Both the position numbers and the translations under genes were made by a program. DNA of 53,472 nucleotides from assembly GCF_026107455.2 (NCBI RefSeq), contig NZ_JAPCHY010000019.1, forward strand, positions 1 to 53,472, read 5' to 3'. The notes beneath the pieces are model-generated. The model was not told the origin of the DNA. It saw only the letters and a program-made list of their open reading frames with translations, and searched no databases. This stretch comes from Xanthomonas chitinilytica. Its GTDB lineage: Bacteria > Pseudomonadota > Gammaproteobacteria > Xanthomonadales > Xanthomonadaceae. Below are positions 46,543-53,472 of this stretch, in pieces. The first letter of the stretch is position 1. The number at the start of each line of letters is the position of its first letter.

Positions 46543-46983
46543 ATGCTTGCCCTGATCCAGCGCGTCACCCAGGCCTCGGTCAGCGTCGAAGGGACCGTCG
46601 TCGGCCGGATCGGCCCGGGCCTGCTGGCGCTGGTGGCGGTGGAGCCGGGCGACGACCAGGCCCGCCTCTCGCGCATGGCCGACCGGCTGCTCGGCTACCG
46701 TGTGTTCTCCGACGAGGCCGGAAAGATGAACCGTTCCCTGCGCGACACCGGCGGCGGCCTGCTGCTGGTCAGCCAGTTCACCCTGGCCGCCGATACCGGC
46801 TCGGGCATGCGGCCCAGCTTCAGCACCGCTGCGCCGCCCGCGGAGGCTGAACGGGGGTTCAACCAATTGGTGGCGATCTGCCGTGAAAAACACGGATCAG
46901 GGGTGGAAACGGGGAGGTTCGGAGCCCATATGGTTGTCAGCCTGGTCAACGACGGTCCCGTGACCTTCCTGCTCAGGCCCTAG
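46543..46983 (+). CDS. dtd: D-aminoacyl-tRNA deacylase
   Basis: 146 residues. It hydrolyses D-amino acids wrongly attached to tRNA. The two cross-subunit motifs are present: [11 protein letters not shown] (about 77-87, catalytic-site Ser-Gln-Phe) and the C-terminal [10 protein letters not shown] with the Gly-Pro motif that rejects L-amino acids. ATG at 46543 ([15 protein letters not shown]) gives the usual length. It precedes rpoD by 84 bp. Confidence 0.96.
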   Translation: MLALIQRVTQASVSVEGTVVGRIGPGLLALVAVEPGDDQARLSRMADRLLGYRVFSDEAGKMNRSLRDTGGGLLLVSQFTLAADTGSGMRPSFSTAAPPAEAERGFNQLVAICREKHGSGVETGRFGAHMVVSLVNDGPVTFLLRP

Positions 46984-47021
46984 CGCGCCGGGATCCACCG
47001 CCCGGCAGGCCGGCCGTGGGC

Positions 47022-47030
47022 TGGTATAAT
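47022..47030 (+). promoter_or_regulatory. Extended -10 promoter element before rpoD
   Basis: TGGTATAAT is a perfect extended -10 (TGn plus TATAAT) 37 bp before the rpoD start codon. No good -35 stands 17 bp upstream, as expected for extended -10 promoters. The transcript would start near 47037, leaving a leader of about 30 bases. Confidence 0.75.
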
Positions 47031-47067
47031 GCTAGGTTCTCTTCCCTGCCGGTGGCGCGAGCACTAC

Positions 47068-48930
<1,863 letters not shown>

Positions 48931-48966
48931 CCCGGTCCGGCCCGCGCGCGTCGCGGAGACGGCAGG

Positions 48967-48993
48967 AAAGGCCCCGCATCTGCGGGGCCTTTT
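48967..48993 (+). terminator. rpoD intrinsic terminator
   Basis: A perfect 12-bp stem AAAGGCCCCGCA/TGCGGGGCCTTT around a two-base centre, followed by TTCGTTT, 36 bp after the rpoD stop. A strong Rho-independent terminator. Confidence 0.85.
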
Positions 48994-49257
48994 CGTTTGC
49001 GGCGCCGGAATCGCGGATTTCCCGGGAAGAGGTGCCGAGGTGCGCGCAAGCGGCCATGCCATGCGCTGGATGCCCGTGGCCCTCCGTGGAATGTCTTCGC
49101 GGAGGCAGGGGACAAGAGCGGCCGTTGTCGCTGGTCCTCGGCCAGTCCTCGGACAGGGAGGCGAAACGACGGATGCCGGCACTGGTATCAAAAATGGGAA
49201 AGGGCACCGCGCCTGCGGCGGCAACTGGTGGTATTTTCGGCACTTGGATCGGTCTAA
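48994..49257. other. Spacer between rpoD terminator and the GH92 gene
   Basis: About 260 bp with no gene. The GH92 promoter should be here. ATTTTCGGCACTTGG (49233-49247) is the only relatively A/T-rich stretch; no confident -10/-35 or operator was found. Confidence 0.4.
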
Positions 49258-51609
49258 ATGGGGTGGGCCATGGCGGGTGCAGAGGCGAAGGCGAAGTGGC
49301 TGCTGGCGCTGGCGGTGCTGGCGGGCGCGGCCGTTGCGGGCGATGGCGTCGGCGAGCGCGCAGTGGCGGCGGTCGATCCGTTCATCGGCACCGGTGGCGA
49401 GGGCCACACCTATCCCGGAGCGACGGTGCCGCACGGCATGATCCAGCTCAGCCCCGACACCCAGATCAAGTCGCGCAAGGAAGGCTATGGCTGGGCGGCC
49501 GGCTATCGCCATGACGACCGCACCATCGTCGGCTTCTCGCACACCCATTTCTCCGGCACCGGCCATTCCGACCTGGGCGACGTGCTGCTGATGCCGGTCG
49601 CCGGCGAGGTGAGGTACGAGCGCGGCGACGTCGACAAGCCCGGCAGCGGTTACACCTCGCGCTTCCGCCACGAGGACGAGCAGGCAGAACCGGGCTATTA
49701 CGCCGTCACCCTCGACGACTACGGCGTGCGCGCCGAACTGACCGCCAGCGCGCGCGTCGGCATGCATCGCTACACCTTCCCGAAGAACGGGCCGGCGCAT
49801 GTACTGATCGACCTGCGCACCAGCATGTACGACTACCCGGGCAAGATCCTGTGGTCGCGCCTGCGGTTGCGTCCGGACGGCACCGTGACCGGCTTCCGCG
49901 AGACCCGCGGCTGGGCGCCCGGGCGCCAGCTGTACTTCGCCATGCGCTTCTCGCGGCCGATCAATGGGCATGCCTTCCACAACACCGAGAGCGACATTCC
50001 GTACCGCGGCTTCCCGCCGCCGGCGGAGAACGACCCGGGCGCGCGCGCGCAGATCGAGGGGCGGCAGCTGGTGGGCAGCTTCGACTTCGGCGAGGGATTG
50101 CGGGAACCGCTGCTGGTGAAGGTATCGATCTCCCCGGTCAGCGAGGACAACGCCATCGCCAACCTCGATGCCGAAGCGCCCGGCTGGAACTTCGACGGCA
50201 TGCGCACCGCCGCCCGCGCGGAATGGGCGCAGGCGCTGGCGGCGGTGGACGTGGACGCGCCGGAGCCGCTGCGTACCAGCTTCTACACCGCGCTGTACCA
50301 CACCATGCTCGGCCCGACCCTGTTCATGGACAGCGACGGCCGCTACCGCGGCCCCGACAACGCCGTGCACCAGGCGCAGGGCTGGACCAACTACTCGACC
50401 TTCTCGCTGTGGGACACCTATCGCGCGCTGCATCCGCTGATGGCGCTGCTGCAGCCGCCGCAGCGCACCAACGACATGGTCAACTCGCTGCTGGCTGCGC
50501 GCCGCCAAAGCCCTTACGGCATCCTGCCGGTCTGGTCGTTCCACGGCCTGGAGACCTGGTGCATGATCGGCTACCACGGCGTGCCGGTGATCGCCGACGC
50601 CTACATGAAGGGCATCCGCGGCTACGACGCCGACGAGGCGCTCGCCGCCATGGTCGCCAGCGCCAACTACGGCCCCTACGACGGCATCGCCCAGTACCGC
50701 GAACTGGGCTGGGTGCCGATCGACGAGGAGGGCGAAGCGGCGAGCAAGACCCTGGAATACGCCTACGACGACTGGACCATCGCGCGCATGGCCACGGCGA
50801 TGGGCCGCGACGATGTCGCCGCGGAGTTCGCCCGGCGCGCCGGCAACTGGAAGAACGCCTTCGACCCGGGCACCGGCTTCATGCGCGCACGCAAGCGCGA
50901 CGGCAGCCTCCGCGAACCGTTCGATCCCACCGCCAGCGGCTACGGCACCGACTACACCGAAGGCAACGCCTGGCAGTACTCCTGGTACGTGCCGCAGGAC
51001 GTGGCCGGGCTGGCCGACGCCCACGGCGGCGCCGACCGGCTGCTGGCCCGGCTCGACCAGGTGTTCGACGCCGAGGTCGATCCGTCGATCTTCGACCACA
51101 TGGAAGACATCACCGGCCTGATCGGCTGGTACGCCCACGGCAACGAGCCCAGCCACCACGTCGCCTACCTCTATGCCCACGCCGGCCAGCCGTGGCGCAC
51201 CCAGGCGCGGCTCAAGCAGATCATGGATACCCAGTACGCACCGCGGCCGGACGGGCTGGCCGGCAACGACGACCTCGGCCAGATGTCGGCCTGGTACGTG
51301 TTCACCGCGCTGGGCTTCTACCCGGTCACCCCGGGCAGCAACGAGTACATCATCGGCCGCCCGTTCCTGCCGCGCGCCAGCTTGAACCTGCCCAACGGCA
51401 AGCGCTTCGCCATCGTCGCCGACGGCCTGGACGACGCCCATCCCTACATCGGCGCCGCCACCCTCAACGGCAAGCCGCTGGAGCGCGCCTTCCTGCGCCA
51501 CGAAGAGATCCTGGCCGGCGGCGAACTGCGCTTCACCATGCAGGCCGAACCCAACCGCCAATGGGGCACCCACCCGGAGGCGAGGCCCTACTCGCAGTCG
51601 ACCTACTGA
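49258..51609 (+). CDS. Secreted GH92 alpha-mannosidase
   Basis: 783 residues with a signal peptide (KWLLALAVLAGAAVAG, about 13-28). Family 92 marks: VDPFIGTGGEGHTYPGATVP at the mature N-terminus, GFSHTHFSGTGHSDLGD, FSLWDTYRALHPL, TEGNAWQYSWYVPQD, and the C-terminal HGNEPSHHVAYLY and GNDDLGQMSAWYVF, the last two holding the catalytic Glu/Asp and calcium-site residues. GH92 enzymes are calcium-dependent exo-mannosidases, mostly alpha-1,2. No transporter or SusCD-like partner is beside it, so it acts alone here. ATGs at 49258 and 49270 are both possible; the signal peptide fits either. Confidence 0.93.
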   Translation: MGWAMAGAEAKAKWLLALAVLAGAAVAGDGVGERAVAAVDPFIGTGGEGHTYPGATVPHGMIQLSPDTQIKSRKEGYGWAAGYRHDDRTIVGFSHTHFSGTGHSDLGDVLLMPVAGEVRYERGDVDKPGSGYTSRFRHEDEQAEPGYYAVTLDDYGVRAELTASARVGMHRYTFPKNGPAHVLIDLRTSMYDYPGKILWSRLRLRPDGTVTGFRETRGWAPGRQLYFAMRFSRPINGHAFHNTESDIPYRGFPPPAENDPGARAQIEGRQLVGSFDFGEGLREPLLVKVSISPVSEDNAIANLDAEAPGWNFDGMRTAARAEWAQALAAVDVDAPEPLRTSFYTALYHTMLGPTLFMDSDGRYRGPDNAVHQAQGWTNYSTFSLWDTYRALHPLMALLQPPQRTNDMVNSLLAARRQSPYGILPVWSFHGLETWCMIGYHGVPVIADAYMKGIRGYDADEALAAMVASANYGPYDGIAQYRELGWVPIDEEGEAASKTLEYAYDDWTIARMATAMGRDDVAAEFARRAGNWKNAFDPGTGFMRARKRDGSLREPFDPTASGYGTDYTEGNAWQYSWYVPQDVAGLADAHGGADRLLARLDQVFDAEVDPSIFDHMEDITGLIGWYAHGNEPSHHVAYLYAHAGQPWRTQARLKQIMDTQYAPRPDGLAGNDDLGQMSAWYVFTALGFYPVTPGSNEYIIGRPFLPRASLNLPNGKRFAIVADGLDDAHPYIGAATLNGKPLERAFLRHEEILAGGELRFTMQAEPNRQWGTHPEARPYSQSTY

Positions 51610-51680
51610 CACAGGCGCCCGGCGCAGGCGATGGCGGTGGCCGCCTGCGCCGGCCTCCACTACACTTGCGCACCGGCGCC

Positions 51681-51756
51681 GGGCCTATAGCTCAACGGTT
51701 AGAGCAGAGGACTCATAATCCTTTGGTTCCAGGTTCGAATCCTGGTGGGCCCACCA
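51681..51756 (+). tRNA. tRNA-Ile2 (anticodon CAU, lysidine-modified)
   Basis: A 76-nt cloverleaf with encoded CCA. The acceptor stem GGGCCTA pairs with TGGGCCC, the anticodon loop reads ACTCATAATC, and the T arm is intact (GGTTCGAATCC). A CAU anticodon flanked by GACT...AATC is the mark of the AUA-decoding isoleucine tRNA whose C34 becomes lysidine (TilS), as in E. coli ileX, not of methionine tRNAs. A TACACT box lies 15 bp upstream. A 10-bp hairpin at 51621-51651 lies between the GH92 gene and this tRNA. Confidence 0.9.
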
Positions 51757-52251
51757 TGCAACAAGGTTGCCTTCGTGCCGCGCAACGCATCTGCGCATTC
51801 CGGCAACCCGCAGTGGCACTTGCCGACGATCAACGTGCACGGGGCCTTATTGCGATGGCCACACTCATGATCGTCGTACCCGGGTTGATCGACGCACCAA
51901 TGCCGTCCTGAGTGATCCGCGTCACGCGGCACATCCGGTTTTCCCGCCATTGCTGCGCAACAGGCAACACCGTGAGCCCGCCCGCGGATCTACTGCCTTT
52001 TGCCTGTATTTCCTACGCTGATCCCACACGGTGCCCTGCCGTGATCTGAGTCCAACGCCGCGTGGCGAAGGACCTCGTCCTCGACCGAAACGCAGCACCG
52101 TCGCGCCGGGCATTCCTGCCCGCGCATCGATGTGTCCTGGGTCGGGCGAAGACGGGCATCAGGACTGTCCGGGTCGACCGCCATTCCGTCGATCCGCTCA
52201 GCGCCAGCCTTGCCTTGCTGCCAGTCAGCCAACTTTCGTGGAGATCCCAAC
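51757..52251. other. 495-bp region without recognised gene
   Basis: Between tRNA-Ile2 and the metallo-beta-lactamase-fold gene. GC content drops a little (for example 51950-52025). Several short open frames exist, but none has a good start, homology or the strong G/C third-position bias of real genes here. No integrase, direct repeat of the tRNA 3' end or insertion sequence was seen, so there is no evidence of an island attached to the tRNA. Confidence 0.5.
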
Positions 52252-53172
52252 ATGTTCAGCCTGGAAAACACCGCAGCCCCTGTCGCGCCCGCGCTCGACG
52301 AACTGGTTCCGTCGCGTTACGCGCTGAAGGTCGGCGACATCGACGTGCTGGTGGTCAGCGACGGCGTGCTGCCGCTGCCGACCAAGATGCTCGGCCACAA
52401 CGTCGAACCGTCCGAACGCGCGCAGTGGTTCGAGCAGATGTACCTGCCGCAGGACGCGTTCGACTGGGCGCTGAACGTGATGGTGGTGCGCAGCGGCGAG
52501 CGCACCATCCTGATTGATGCCGGCCTGGGCCTGGATCCGGACTTGCAGCTGCCGCGGGCCGGCCAGCTGATCCGTCGCCTGCGCGCGTCCGGCATCGACC
52601 TGGCAGAGATCACCGACGTGGTGATTACCCACATGCACATGGATCACATCGGTGGCCTGCTGGTGGACGGGGTGAAGGAGCGCCTGCGCCCGGATCTGCA
52701 GATCCATATCGCCGCCTCCGAAGTGGAGTTCTGGAAGTCGCCGGACTTCACCCGCACCAACATGCCGCAAGGCTTCCCGGATGCGTTGCGCGCCACCGCC
52801 AGGCACTTCTGGGCCGAATACAACAGCTACGTGCTCACCTTCGAGGAGGAGTACGAAGTGGCGCCGGGCGTGACGGTGCGCCGTACCGGTGGCCACACGC
52901 CGGGTCACAGCGTGGTGCGGCTGGCCTCCGGTGGCGATGCGCTGACTTTCGCCGGCGATGCGGTGTTCGCGGTCGGCTTCGACCAGCCGAACTGGCACAA
53001 CGGTTTCGAGCACGACCCGGAAGAGTCGGCGCGCGTGCGCATAGAGCTGCTGAAGGAACTGGCCGGCACCGGCGAGATGCTGGTGGCCACCCACCTGCCG
53101 TTCCCGTCCATCGGCCGTGTCTCCGTCGATGGCGATGCCTTCCGCTGGGTGCCGGTGTTCTGGGATTTCTGA
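52252..53172 (+). CDS. MBL-fold metallo-hydrolase
   Basis: 306 residues of the metallo-beta-lactamase superfamily. The metal motif is HMHMDHIGG (His127, His129, Asp131, His132), with LIDAGLG before it, TGGHTPGHS (third His) and FAGDAV (bridging Asp) after it, and a final His in ATHLPFPS. This arrangement is typical of lactonase/quorum-quenching-like or general hydrolase members; substrate unknown. ATG at 52252 (MFSLENTAAP) has GGAG 10 bp upstream. No signal peptide is seen with this start. It precedes an alpha/beta hydrolase gene, which is a possible partner. Confidence 0.85.
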   Translation: MFSLENTAAPVAPALDELVPSRYALKVGDIDVLVVSDGVLPLPTKMLGHNVEPSERAQWFEQMYLPQDAFDWALNVMVVRSGERTILIDAGLGLDPDLQLPRAGQLIRRLRASGIDLAEITDVVITHMHMDHIGGLLVDGVKERLRPDLQIHIAASEVEFWKSPDFTRTNMPQGFPDALRATARHFWAEYNSYVLTFEEEYEVAPGVTVRRTGGHTPGHSVVRLASGGDALTFAGDAVFAVGFDQPNWHNGFEHDPEESARVRIELLKELAGTGEMLVATHLPFPSIGRVSVDGDAFRWVPVFWDF

Positions 53173-53192
53173 TCGCGCCCTGCTGGCTAGGT

Positions 53193-53219
53193 GTTCCCGC
53201 ACCGATCTGGTGCGGGGAC
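53193..53219 (+). terminator. Hairpin terminator after the MBL-fold gene
   Basis: GTTCCCGCACC pairs with GGTGCGGGGAC (11 bp, one G-T) around GATCT, 20 bp past the stop and followed by GTCTTTGG. A probable Rho-independent terminator, showing the next gene has its own promoter in 53220-53328. Confidence 0.6.
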
Positions 53220-53340
53220 GTCTTTGGTCGTTTGCAGTACGAAAAGTAAAGTTTTAAGAATTTTTCACGGCCAATGATCCCATGTGGCGGCGCAAAGTAG
53301 CTCCTGTTCCGACTCATCCACTTCCGTAGGAGGCTCCACC

Positions 53341-53472
53341 ATGAACACCGTTACCCGTACCGCCAGCACCATCACCACCGCCGACGGCGTGCAGCTCTAC
53401 TACAAGGACTGGGGCCCGAAGGACGGTCCGGTCGTCACCTTCAGCCACGGCTGGCCGTTGAGTTCGGACAGC
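53341..53472 (+). CDS. Alpha/beta hydrolase (non-heme chloroperoxidase-like), 5' part only
   Basis: The first 44 codons of a gene cut by the window end. [25 protein letters not shown] followed by [10 protein letters not shown] is the usual opening of the cofactor-free chloroperoxidase/esterase family of alpha/beta hydrolases: the HGWPL oxyanion segment is clear. Catalytic Ser, Asp and His lie outside. The ATG has AGGAGG 9 bp upstream, a strong ribosome site. Preceded by an A/T-rich stretch (53221-53280) that probably holds its promoter. Confidence 0.85.
   Translation, partial: MNTVTRTASTITTADGVQLYYKDWGPKDGPVVTFSHGWPLSSDS

Noticed and set aside
51681..51756. Methionine tRNA
   Set aside because: The CAU anticodon would suggest it, but the ACTCATAATC loop and the acceptor stem are those of the lysidine-modified isoleucine tRNA.

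Overview
The window is GC-rich chromosomal DNA (roughly 70% GC outside a few islands) from a gammaproteobacterium of the family Xanthomonadaceae, most like Stenotrophomonas or Pseudoxanthomonas. The reasons are: Xanthomonas-type rhlB, rho (long disordered N-terminus), rpoH and topA (lysine/alanine tail) proteins; a GTAG-headed REP pair of the SMAG type beside the rRNA operon; the gene order dprA-smg-topA near tsaC, and def-fmt-rsmB on the other side; and strongly G/C-ending codons throughout. Nearly all of it is core genome. I see no phage, plasmid, insertion sequence, CRISPR array or obvious defence island.

Layout. 1-120: end of an rRNA operon (5S 3' part and a strong terminator). 120-800: REP pair and a frameshifted unknown gene remnant. 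0.8-9.4 kb: core information and division genes: rho and trxA (minus); rhlB, ftsE-ftsX, a double-receiver response regulator, ung and rpoH (plus; rpoH has a sigma-E-type promoter). 9.4-15.3 kb: GFA-like protein, NADH dehydrogenase II, NYN-LOTUS protein, glutathione S-transferase, priA. 15.25-15.69 kb: an AT-rich island holding two consensus DnaA boxes in a perfect palindrome. 15.7-25.2 kb: a sigma-like/transmembrane fusion protein with a DUF3106 protein, a DUF3667 membrane protein, a MATE transporter, sppA, a small lipoprotein, an SDR oxidoreductase, two DUF4124 secreted proteins and tsaC. 25.3-26.5 kb: a secreted AA10 lytic polysaccharide monooxygenase with a chitin-binding module.

26.9-37.2 kb is the topA / GYF-domain pair / smg / dprA / LysM block (all minus) facing def-fmt-rsmB (plus): DNA uptake, DNA topology, translation start and rRNA modification. 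37.2-46.4 kb is a surface-glycan and envelope block: an ArnT-like glycosyltransferase, an O-antigen-ligase-like protein, a WaaE-type glucosyltransferase, a CDP-glycerol-transferase-like protein, two bacterial PH-domain membrane proteins, a RibA with a long N-terminal extension and an LpxL/HtrB acyltransferase. 46.5-49 kb: dtd and rpoD, the latter with an extended -10 promoter and a strong terminator. 49.3-53.5 kb: a secreted GH92 mannosidase, tRNA-Ile(CAU), a metallo-beta-lactamase-fold hydrolase and the start of an alpha/beta hydrolase cut by the window edge.

The least ordinary items are the DnaA-box palindrome in an AT-rich island next to priA, the sigma-factor-like domain fused to a membrane anchor next to DUF3106, the response regulator whose first receiver lacks the phospho-acceptor aspartate, and the tandem GYF_2-RDD and GYF_2-pilin-like proteins between topA and smg. 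None amounts to a clearly new system on sequence alone, but each can be tested.
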